Below are positions 16,437-25,136 of a stretch of 64,000 nt of DNA, piece after piece (the stretch's first letter is position 1; every line of letters starts with the position of its first letter). The notes beneath the pieces are model-generated. The model saw only the letters and a program-made list of their open reading frames with translations. It was not told the origin of the DNA and made no database searches. A program made the translations under genes and the position numbers. The stretch comes from CAWGMT01 sp963823675 (lineage in GTDB: Bacteria > Planctomycetota > Planctomycetia > Isosphaerales > Isosphaeraceae): positions 310,001 to 374,000 of the forward strand of contig CAWGMT010000006.1 in the NCBI GenBank assembly GCA_963823675.1, written 5' to 3'.

Positions 16437-17896
16437 CTACATCAGAAGTGCCTTGATCACCCGCCCGCCGACGTCTGTCAGCCGCTCGTCGCGGCCGTTG
16501 TGGAGGAAGGTGAGCTGTTTGTGGCTGATACCCATGAGATGGAGGATCGTCGCGTGGATATCGTTGATGTGGGCGCGTTCCTCGATGGCCTTGACACCCG
16601 CCTCGTCGGTCGCGCCGACGATCGTTCCTCCCTTGACGCCGCCGCCGGCCATCCACATGGTGAAGCCGGTCGCGTTGTGATCGCGGCCACGGCCGCCCCC
16701 TTGCCGCACCGGCGTCCGGCCGAACTCGCCGCCCCAGATCGACTAGTGTTTCGTCGAGCAGGCCCGTGCGTTTCAGGTCGGTCAGGAGAGCGGCCACGGG
16801 CTTGTCGGTCATGCCGCACATCTTTTCGTGGTTGGCGTCGATATCGTCGTGAGCGTCCCACTGCATGGCGACCGGCCCGCCGCCGGAATAGAGCTGCACA
16901 AACCGCACGCCGCGCTCGACCAGGCGGCGGGCCAGCAGGCAGCGCGTGCCGAATTCGGCGGTACGGCGGGTCGTCGAGGCCGTAGAGCGATTTGATCGAT
17001 TCCGGCTCGCGCGAGAAGTCGACCGCCTCGGGCGCGGAGCTTTGCATGCGGTAGGCCAGCTCGTAGTTCGCAATCCGCGCCGAGAGCTCGGTGTCGGCTG
17101 GGTCGAGGTCCTGCTCGTTCATCGAGCGCAGAAGGTCGAGCATTTGCGCTTTGCTGTGCCAGCGAGACCTCGGCGGGCGGCTCGAGATTGACGATCGGCA
17201 CCGGGCCGCTGCGGAACAGCGTTCCCTGATGGTGCGCCGGCAAGAAGCCAGCTCCCCAGCACGGTGCGCCGCCCTCGGGCGTTCCTTCGGGCTGCGTCAT
17301 CACCACGAAGGCCGGCAGGTTGTCGCTCTCCGAGCCCAGACCATAAGTGACCCAGCTCCCCAGGCTGGGAAAGCCCATCAAGATCCGGCCGGTATTCATC
17401 TGGTACATCGCCGGAGCATGGATCACGCTGTCGGCATAGCACGAGCGCAAGAGCGCGATGTCGTCGGCGTGCGCGATGCAGGTGCGGCACGAGGTCGGAC
17501 ATATCCATGCCCGACTGGCCATACTTGCCCCATTTGCGATGGCTGCCCAGGCAGAGCGGGATCGTTCTCAAGGAACTGGCTGTGGATCTTGCCGAAGCTC
17601 GGCGGGCAGGGGCTGGCCGTCGAGGCGGTTCAAGAGCGGCTTGGGGTCGAAGAGATCCATCTGGCTCGGCCCGCCGGTCATGAACAAGAAAATGCAGCGC
17701 TTGGCCTTGGCGGCAAAATGGCCGGGCTTGGGCGCCAGGGGATCAGTCGGCGAACCGGCCCGGGCTTCACGCCCCATGAGGTCGGCCAGGCCGAGCAGGC
17801 CAAATCCGCAGCCGGCGGCCTTGAGAAACTCGCGTCGACTGCGCGGCAGGAAGGGCTGGGGGCCAGGGCAACGGCGGACTCGATCATGCGAAACAT
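16437..17896 (-). pseudogene. decayed DUF1501 protein gene
   Basis: Read right to left over several frames, the fragments make one DUF1501 protein in order. They are the Tat-like start SRREFLKAAGCGFGLLGLAD, MTGGPSQMDLFDPKP, then ADDIALLRSCYADSVIHAPA, then MNTGRILMGFPSLGSWVTYG, SMNEQDLDPADTELSARIA, RRLVERGVRFVQLYSGGGP and MSRCGMTDKPVAALL-like text, ending with THINDIHATILHLMG-like text near 16540. About seven frame changes are needed, so the gene is dead in this sequence. DUF1501 proteins are exported sulfatase-like proteins that usually follow a DUF1549/DUF1553 gene, which here lies upstream at 18731-21107. Confidence 0.8.
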
Positions 17897-17925
17897 TTCT
17901 CAATTCCCTAGTGCTGAGTGCTTTC

Positions 17926-18032
17926 AGTTGTCCGTTGCCAGTTGTCCGTTGTTAGGAGGGCCTGTCATTCAACACTGGCCGATCGCACGCGCGAAGCGAA
18001 CAACGGACCACGGACAAAGGACCAAGGACAAA
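17926..18032. repeat. short GGACAA/TTGTCC low-complexity repeats in inverted orientation
   Basis: AGTTGTCCGTTGCC-like units at 17926-17955 face units of the type GGACCAAGGACAAA at 18004-18032. The two blocks are roughly inverted to each other and lie between the decayed DUF1501 gene and the Uma2 gene. Confidence 0.5.
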
Positions 18033-18703
18033 TCAGCCAAGCCGGTCAAGCTCCGCAAAAAACTTGCCCAAATCGAGAGTAAAACCGGGGAGCACGTCTC
18101 TTCCATCCAACTGCTGGGAGGCTCCAGAATCTCAACCAGTCCGTCGGGAGTATAAACGGCGACCGTGCGGGCCTCAGGATCGACCTCCCAGATCAATCGC
18201 ACGCCTGACGCGAAGTACTCGCCGCGTTTGCGTTCCATCTCGCGCCGGTGTTCGACTCGCTCAGAATCTCGACCGCCAAGTCCGGAGCGAGGGATGGGAT
18301 CGGCGTCTTGGGAACCTTGCGATCCGGCAGGCGGCTCCCATGCGGTGAAAGCGACATCAGGAATTCGAACGAGGCCCCCGAAGAGGCGGAACATACCGTC
18401 AGGAGTCGAAACCAGACCGAGATTTCGGGGGATGACGAACTTTCTCAGGATTTCAATCAGTGCACCCGCAAGGACGGACTCGGCGAATCCCATGCCTTTC
18501 TCCACCAGGATGCCGTCGATCAGCTCGTAAAGGCGGTCGTACTTACGCTGCGCTTCGATCAGGTCAGCTTCGGTGGCCAGGCCGGGCGCGGGATGACTCA
18601 GCACTCGGCTGAGAGGGATGCGCCCTAGCCGCTCAATGATCGCGTCCATCGTCGGTGGCTCGGCGATGATCCCGGGGGCCGCACTTGCGATCGCAGACGC
18701 CAT
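18033..18703 (-). pseudogene. Uma2 family (DUF820) PD-(D/E)XK nuclease-like gene, frame-damaged
   Basis: The start at 18703 has GGAG about 9 nt upstream. The N-terminal half is a normal Uma2 protein (EAQRKYDRLYELIDGILVEK, GMFRLFGGLVRIPDVAFTAW). The core then leaves frame for about 60 bp. The expected SLAPDLAVEILSESNTG, with the catalytic-type acidic residues, is encoded in another frame between two opposite shifts; then EMERKRGEYFASGVRLIWEV follows in frame. A third shift near 18110 puts the natural end (LPGFTLDLGKFFAELDRLG, stop at 18033) out of frame, and the open frame runs on to 17969. Uma2 proteins are numerous in planctomycetes and of unknown function. Confidence 0.75.
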
Positions 18704-18730
18704 CGTGTTCGCTCCTTCAGCCAGGACCGG

Positions 18731-21107
18731 TCACGGCACGTAAAGAAACTCGTTACAATTCAGCAGCGCCAGAGCAAAATCAACCCACGCTGCACCCTCG
18801 GCGGGCCGCAGGGCCGGGATCCCACCCGACGGCCGGCTGCACGACCGGCCGGCGCGGATTTGCGAGTCGATCAGCTCGGTTTGGCTCTTCAAGAACGCCT
18901 CGGCACGCTCGATTTCGGTCGGTCTGGGATCACGTGCCAGCACGACCTGGTAAGCCAACGTGATGCGGTCCCGATTGCAATCGCGGCTCAGGCGCAGTAG
19001 CCTGCCGGCGAGGACCTTGGCCCGGCCGGTGGCGAAGTCGCTGTTCAAGCAGCACCAGGGCCTGGAGGGCGTGGGTGCTCGTCTCGCGGCGCGGGCAGGC
19101 ATTCTGCGTGTCGGGTGCGTCGAAGGCGTCGAAGAGGGGATAGCGCACGTTCCGCTTGCGGAAAAGGTAGAGCGAGCGCCGGAGGTGCTCGGCGGGATCG
19201 CGGTCCACCGGCCAGAGGTCGACGACCTCGGCCTCGGTGAAGATCAGGTCCTTGATCTCCTTCTCGAGTGGTGCGAGGACGCCGGGCCCGCCCATCCTGG
19301 GATTGAGCTCGCCCGAGACGGCCAGCATGGCGTCGCGGATGCCCTCGGCATCGAGCCGGCGGCGGTTCATGCGGCCAAACAGCGTGTTCTCGGGGTCCTC
19401 GGCCGCCAGCTTCGCCGGTCGGACCGGTTCGACTGGCGATAGGTCGCCGAGGTCACCATCAGCCGGTGGAGCGACTTGAGCCGCCAGCCGCCGGCGATCA
19501 GCTCGGAGGCGAGCCAGTCGAGCAGCTCGGGATGCGACGGCGGCTCGCCCCGAACGCCGAAGTCGCTGGGCGTCGCCACGATCCCCCGGCCGAAATGATG
19601 CTGCCAGAGCCGGTTGACCATGCACGCGGCCGTCAGCGGATTGCTCGGGCACGGTCAGCCAGCGGGCCAGGGCCGCGCGGCGGCCGGTCTTGCCGCCGCG
19701 GGCGATCGATCGAGGCGGGAAACGAGCCGGCGGGCTGCGACGCCAGGATGACTCCCGGCGGCCGCGGCGCGACCTTGGGGCCCTTGCTCTTGTAGTCGCC
19801 GCGGCGGAGCACGAAGGTATCGGCCGCCTTCGCCTTCTGATCGACGAGCGCCATCGCGTGCGCCGGCGGACGCGGGAGCGTCCGCTCGATCTCGTAGATC
19901 GCCCGCTTGAGCGCTTCGCGTCGCGCGTGATCGCGCGAGTTGGCCGCCACGGCCGCGGCGACCTCTTCCCAGGTGATCCGCAGCGACGTCTCCAGCCCCT
20001 TGGCCAGCCGCTTCTGGGCGGGCGTCCGGTCCTTCTCGGGCGTGTTCATGACCGTTCGCTCGTCGGCGGCTCAGCATCGTCATGCTTCGCGCGACTTGAG
20101 CGCCGCGCGATAGGGAGCCTCGAGAGCCGCGAGCTGCTGCTTGAGCGGCGCGGCCGTCTTCTCGATCGCCTTCTCGGCCGCTTCGAAGGCCTCGCGTCTC
20201 CTCTTGCGAGGCGATCGGCACATCCGTCAGCTCGGAGGCGCGCGAAGAACGACTGGAGGCGGTAATAGTCGGTGCGTGGGAATCGCGTCGAACTTGTGAT
20301 CGTGGCAGCGGGCGCAGCCGATCGTCAGGCCGAGGAACACCGAGCCGACGGTGCCGGTGATCTCGGTCGAGCTCGGACTGCCGCTTGACCTCGGGGATGA
20401 CGTTGCCGCCGACCACCTCGCGCGGACCGCAGCGGCAGAAGCCGGTGGCGATCAGGGCGTCGCGATCGCCCGGCGCAGAGGTCGTCACCGGCGATCTGGA
20501 GCGTGAGGAAGCGATCGTAGGGCAGGTCGGCGTTGAGCGCCCGGACGACCCAGTCGCGATAGCGCCAGGCGTCGGGGCGCTCGGCGTCGAGCTCGAAGCC
20601 GTTGGAGTCGGCGTAATGCGCCAGGTCGAGCCAGTGCTGGCCCCAGCGCTCGCCGTAATGCGGGCTGGCCAGCAGGCGATCGACCAGCCGTTCGTAGGCA
20701 TCCGGGCGGTCATCGCCCAGGAAGGCAGCGACCTCGTCGGGCGACGGGCGGCAGGCCGGTCAGGTCGAACGTCACCCGGCGGATCAGTGCCACGCGATCG
20801 GCCTCGGTGCGAGTGGGGCAACCCGAGCTATTCCAGCCCGGCCAGGATGAACCGATCGATCGGATTCGTGACCCAGCGCGGCTTCCTTGACGGCGGGAGG
20901 CTCGGGACGCTTCACGGGCTGATAGGCCCAATGTGCGCGCTGGTCGGCCGTGAAGGTCTCGAAGGGCGCGATAGCCTCTGGATGCGATCGTTGATCGCCT
21001 GCTCCGACGGACGTCGCCAAGAGGAGAGACGCCATCACGCACAACAGTTTCCCGCCCTTGCGAAGGGGCGGGCAGGAAACCGCGCGATCGCCGAACTTGT
21101 GCAACAT
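18731..21107 (-). pseudogene. decayed DUF1549/DUF1553 (planctomycete PSD1-type) protein gene
   Basis: Fragments in several minus-strand frames follow the normal order. They are a signal peptide (LLCVMASLLLATSVGAG), the N-terminal HWAYQPVKRPEPPAVK, ALIRRVTFDLTGLPP of DUF1549, and LIATGFCRCGPREVVGGN. Next come the middle domain (MNTPEKDRTPAQKRLAKGLE) and MVNRLWQHHFGRGIVATPSD of DUF1553. The end is NRDRITLAYQVVLARDP and CNEFLYVP. At least six frame changes are needed. No cytochrome c CxxCH is seen at the front. These proteins are normally exported and paired with DUF1501; here a Uma2 gene separates the two broken partners. Confidence 0.8.
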
Positions 21108-21226
21108 GGGCAGGCATTCCGAGGAACGGATAATAACGTCACTGTGCCCAGGACGACGGATCGTGCGCCAGGCGGCGCCGTCCCATTGTATACCGGTCGC
21201 GGGCTTCGGTGGGAGGTATCCTTGGC

Positions 21227-22558
21227 TTAGACCAGCTCGCGAATCAGCCGCCCCTCGTCGATGATCCGGATCGGCCGGCCGTCGGGGGCCAGGTGGGTTG
21301 TGTCCAGCGGAATGCCCAGACAGTGGTAAATCGTGGCCGCCACGTCCTCGGTGAAATAGGGCGCTTCGGTTGGCTGTTCAGCCTGGGCGTCGGTCTGGCC
21401 GACGACCGTCGCGGGCCGAAGGCCGCCGCCGGCCAACAGGGCGATGCCCGCCGTTGCCCAATGGTCGCGGCCCGCCGATGGGTTGACCTTGGGCGTCCGG
21501 CCGAAATCGCTGAGCACGACCACGAGCGTCGACTCCAGCATTCCGCGGTCGGAAAGGTCCTGAAGCAAGCCCGAAAGCGCCGCGTCGAGCCGGGGCAAGA
21601 GCCGGCCTTTGAGGGACGTGAAGTTATTCTGGTGCGTGTCCCAGCCGCCGTCAGTCACGGTCACGAACCGCACGCCCGCCTCGATCAAGCGACGCGCCAT
21701 GAGACAGCCTTGGCCCAGCGAGTTGCGCCCGTAGCGATCGCGCAGCCTGGGGCCCTCGGATTGGATGTCGAACGCCTGCTTGGCGTGGGGCGCCGTCACC
21801 AGGCTGTAGGCTTTCTGATAAAATGTATCGGCCGCCGCCAGCGGACCGGCCGACGAGCCCGCCTCCATTTTGCTCTGCCAGCGATCGATGGTTTGCAGCA
21901 CTTTCATCCGATGCTGGAACCGGCCGCGATCCACGCCCCCAGGCAGCGCGACGTCGCGGACGGAAAAACGCGGATTCGAAGCATCGCCCGGCAAGACGAA
22001 CGGGTTGTACTGGTCGCCCAGGAAGCCCGCGACCCCGCCCCCGAAGCGCTGATCGACGGACGTCCCGAGCTGGACGTAAGGCGGCATCGACCGCCGGTCG
22101 CCCTGCTCCCGGGCAACCACGGCCCCAAACGCCGGATAGGTCAGCGAGGCGTTGAAGGGATGCCCCGACAGCACGTAGGCGTCCGCCACGCCGTGCGACC
22201 CGTTCTTGGGGTTCCACGAGCGGACAATCGAGTACTTGTCTTGATGCTGCGCCAGCATGGGGAGCGGATCGCAGAGGTGGATCCCGGAGACATTGGTCGC
22301 GATCACGCCGAATTCGCCGCGAACCTCCGCCGGGGCCTGGGGCTTGGGATCAAAGCTGTCAACGTGGCTGATTCCCCCTTGCAGCCAGAGCAAGATACAC
22401 GACACATCGCCATTCGCGGGCGCAATGTTGGCCTTGGACTGAAGCCGCATGAACGCGGGCAAGCTCAACCCGAGTACAGCCAGGGACCCGACCCGCAAGA
22501 CGTCGCGCCGCGTCACGCCGTCACAGCTTCGGCTCGCTCCCATCCGCAATTTCAACAT
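21227..22558 (-). CDS. DUF1501 family exported protein
   Basis: Start at 22558 (MLKLRMG) with a GGGGGGTGG tract just upstream; the frame extends to 22624 without support. The 443-residue product has a twin-arginine-like signal (VTRRDVLRVGSLAVLGLSLP). The DUF1501 body has the family's landmarks: CILLWLQGGISHVDSFDPKP, GVADAYVLSGHPFNASL, CLMARRLIEAGVRFVTVTDG with GGWDTH, LVVVLSDFGRTPKVN and DHWATAGIALLAGGG. The fold resembles alkaline phosphatase/sulfatase, but activity is unknown. It is intact, unlike the DUF1501 relic at 16437-17896. It is divergent from the MalK-type gene at 22793. Confidence 0.92.
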   Translation of the reverse strand: MLKLRMGASRSCDGVTRRDVLRVGSLAVLGLSLPAFMRLQSKANIAPANGDVSCILLWLQGGISHVDSFDPKPQAPAEVRGEFGVIATNVSGIHLCDPLPMLAQHQDKYSIVRSWNPKNGSHGVADAYVLSGHPFNASLTYPAFGAVVAREQGDRRSMPPYVQLGTSVDQRFGGGVAGFLGDQYNPFVLPGDASNPRFSVRDVALPGGVDRGRFQHRMKVLQTIDRWQSKMEAGSSAGPLAAADTFYQKAYSLVTAPHAKQAFDIQSEGPRLRDRYGRNSLGQGCLMARRLIEAGVRFVTVTDGGWDTHQNNFTSLKGRLLPRLDAALSGLLQDLSDRGMLESTLVVVLSDFGRTPKVNPSAGRDHWATAGIALLAGGGLRPATVVGQTDAQAEQPTEAPYFTEDVAATIYHCLGIPLDTTHLAPDGRPIRIIDEGRLIRELV

Positions 22559-22792
22559 CGAGCCACCCCCCGTCTCTCGACCGCCGCCCTGGCGTTTTGC
22601 CGGCGGTGCGGCGACGTTACCCATGGTTTGATCGTCGGTTGGCGAGGTATTGGATTAAAGTTTAACATCGGGTCAACACATGCAGCAAGTGATTGGCGGC
22701 GGAATGTCGTTCCGGCGAGATGGGCATTACAATCCTTGTTGGAGCCCAGAGTTACCGCGCGATTAGATCACCGAGGAAACGCGAGACGCGTC

Positions 22793-23923
22793 TTGGCGGA
22801 AATCGAATTGAAGCAGCTTGCCCGGTTCTTCGCCGGGGGGATCGCGGCGCTACATCCCCTGGAGCTGGCAATTCCCGCCGGCGAATTGCTGGTGGTGCTG
22901 GGACCATCCGGATCAGGCAAGACGACGCTCCTGCGGTTGATCGCGGGACTCGATCCGCCAAGCGCAGGCAGCGTATGGATTGGCGGGCGCGACGTTACCG
23001 GCGTGCCGCCCCACCGGCGCGACGTGGCCATGGTCTTCCAGCATCCAGCCCTCTATCCCCATCTGTCGATTTTCGACAACATGGCGTTTGGCCTTCGTCC
23101 CCGGAGGGTTCCCCGAAGCCAGGTGCGGCTCAAGGTCAACACGATTGCCGGCATGCTCGAGCTCGACCGCTTGTTGTCGAGGCGCCCAGCCGACCTCTCC
23201 GGTGGTGAACGGCAGCGCGTGGCCATCGGCCGCGCCCTGGTGCGCCAGCCGCGCGTCATCTTGCTCGACGAGCCGTTCTCAAATCTCGACCTGCCGTTGC
23301 GGGCGAATCTTCGCGAGCAAGTCGTCAACCTCCAGCGCCGGTTCCGCACGACCCTGATCCATGTCACACACGACCAGGCCGAAGCGCTCCTCATGGGCCA
23401 CCGCGTGCTGATCCTGGACCACGGACGGCTGTTGCAGGTCGGCACCCCGCGCGTGATCTACGAGCAGCCCGCGCACCGGTTCGTCGCGACCTTCGTCGGC
23501 AGTCCCCCGATCAACATTCTCCCCTGCCGGATCGAGCCCGAAGGCGAAGCGGTCCGCATCCATCCCATCGCCGCCGACGCGTCCCTGAGCTGGACGACGG
23601 CGCGAGCATTCCTGCCGGCCGATTGGGACGGCAAGCCGTGCCAGCTCGAGCTTGGCATCCGGCCCGAGGCTCTCTCGGTGGTCAATCTCGAGGGTTCGAC
23701 TGGAGCAGGGCCCTCGTCACTGGAGTTCAAGGCCCAGGTGCGCGATCTCGAGTTCAACGGGCCCGAGCTGCTCGCAACCCTGGCCGCGGGCCCTCATCGA
23801 ATGGTCGCGCGACTACCCTCGAATCATGAGCTTCGGGCACGCGATCGGGTGATACTGGCTGTCAACATGCGCCGCGCGCACTGGTTCGATCCGGCCACCG
23901 GAGCGGCGTTGCTGACTCGTTGA
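22793..23923 (+). CDS. MalK/UgpC-type ABC transporter ATP-binding protein
   Basis: No ATG fits: the first in-frame Met lies past Walker A. TTG at 22793 gives MAEIELKQLARFF, a typical MalK opening; the ribosome site is weak. The 376-residue protein has Walker A (GPSGSGKTT), a Q-loop (VFQHPALYPH), the signature LSGGERQRVAIGRAL, Walker B (VILLDEPFSNLD) and the switch His (HVTHDQAEAL). A C-terminal TOBE-type domain follows from about residue 240 (PINILPCRIEPEGE). This ATPase class drives sugar or polyol-phosphate importers. No permease or binding protein is adjacent, so it is an orphan that may serve distant transporters. Confidence 0.9.
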   Translation: MAEIELKQLARFFAGGIAALHPLELAIPAGELLVVLGPSGSGKTTLLRLIAGLDPPSAGSVWIGGRDVTGVPPHRRDVAMVFQHPALYPHLSIFDNMAFGLRPRRVPRSQVRLKVNTIAGMLELDRLLSRRPADLSGGERQRVAIGRALVRQPRVILLDEPFSNLDLPLRANLREQVVNLQRRFRTTLIHVTHDQAEALLMGHRVLILDHGRLLQVGTPRVIYEQPAHRFVATFVGSPPINILPCRIEPEGEAVRIHPIAADASLSWTTARAFLPADWDGKPCQLELGIRPEALSVVNLEGSTGAGPSSLEFKAQVRDLEFNGPELLATLAAGPHRMVARLPSNHELRARDRVILAVNMRRAHWFDPATGAALLTR

Positions 23924-23933
23924 ATTGACCGCC

Positions 23934-24776
23934 TCACGCTGCCAACTGTCGGCGGCGACGAGATACGCCGAAACCGGCTGTGCAGATCGCGATGGCGAGG
24001 AGGCCCAACACCAGACCGGGCGGCTCCGGGACCATGAACTGGGGCTGAAACTGGGTGTATGGGTTCCAGGTGTAAGTGATATCCGTGATGATGCTCGTGC
24101 CACCCGGATCGTAAGTAAACACGCCCTGCGATTTGCCGTTTGAGGATGCAAAATCACCGGTGAGCGTCGTTTGATCGGGGAGAGGGAGATTTGAGCTCGT
24201 ATAAGCGCCCGGAGTCGTATCGAAGGCGTTAGTCGGATTGTAAAGCGTGAAATTGATCGGTGCGGTGCCTGTCGTGCTAAAAGGGCTGCTCTGGAAGGCG
24301 ACGGAATCCGCCTTGACGTTCAGCGTTGTCCCGGACGTCGAAGACGTGCCCGCGGCATGGTACGTGAGCTGGACCGCGTAATAGTCAGCGGGCCCGAGGG
24401 TGTTCCCGGTGAAGCTATCGGTCAACACCTGATTCTGTAGTGTAATGACGCCAGCGTTGTTCGTGACCGTGTAGATCGCGAAGCTGAAGGTGGGGACGTA
24501 GCCGCTGGTGTTGGCGCTGCCCGTGTAATTATAGAGGCCAGGGCTGCCCTTGGTCTGCGCAACCGGCTCGTACGAGAACGTGCCCACGATCCAGTCGCCT
24601 GCCACAACATACGGGTGATTCGCGGCGGTAAAGGACGCCGGGACGTACGTAATCTGTCCCGCGAAGCTATCCATGATCGCGACTTGACTCGCGCCGAAGG
24701 ATTTCGCCTCCCACGTCCCCGTGGCGAGCAACAACAGAATCGCAGACCCAAGCAAAGCTCGTGCTTTCGTCCTCAT
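23934..24776 (-). CDS. PEP-CTERM sorting domain protein
   Basis: Start at 24776 with GGGAG(C) about 6 nt upstream; the frame reaches 24869 without support. The 280-residue product has a signal peptide (ARALLGSAILLLLATGTW) and a Ser/Thr/Asn-rich beta-strand body that looks like a surface domain (for example DWIVGTFSYEP and GVFTYDPGGTSIITDITY). The C-terminal sorting signal is VPEPPGLVLGLLAIAIC, then a hydrophobic stretch and SRRRRQ. PEP-CTERM proteins are handled by exosortase and delivered to the cell surface or matrix. No exosortase gene lies in the window. Confidence 0.85.
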   Translation of the reverse strand: MRTKARALLGSAILLLLATGTWEAKSFGASQVAIMDSFAGQITYVPASFTAANHPYVVAGDWIVGTFSYEPVAQTKGSPGLYNYTGSANTSGYVPTFSFAIYTVTNNAGVITLQNQVLTDSFTGNTLGPADYYAVQLTYHAAGTSSTSGTTLNVKADSVAFQSSPFSTTGTAPINFTLYNPTNAFDTTPGAYTSSNLPLPDQTTLTGDFASSNGKSQGVFTYDPGGTSIITDITYTWNPYTQFQPQFMVPEPPGLVLGLLAIAICTAGFGVSRRRRQLAA

Positions 24777-25136
24777 AGTTCGCTCCCAGTCGGGCACTCG
24801 TTGCCTTACGATCACCTGATAAGTCGGTGCATCAACTCTAAATCGATGCAACCGGCTGTGCAAGCACAAAAAGCGGCATGTCGATGAAAAACATCACGTT
24901 CGTTCGGCCGCCGAACCGCCAGGACCGATCCGATTCGCTGCGCACAATCACCCTCGCGCGGGCACCGCCAACAGGCGTGTTCAGAAAAGTATCCTAATCA
25001 AATGGATTTCAAGGCTCAACAGGTGGTAGCATAGAATAACTTTAATTTTTCCCCAAAACCCGTGACAGTCGCCAACCTTCTGCGTATGAGTTGACGGATC
25101 ATGCGCGGAGGCGATCGGTGAGTCGGGGGGATCGCC

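Noticed and set aside
21209..22792. Long 5' extension of the MalK-type ORF over the DUF1501 gene
   Set aside because: The extension lies antisense to the intact DUF1501 gene; MalK homology begins only at 22793.
24878..24997. 39-codon plus-strand ORF upstream of the zinc-finger kinase
   Set aside because: No ribosome site, no recognisable motif and no neighbour that would suggest a small peptide gene.
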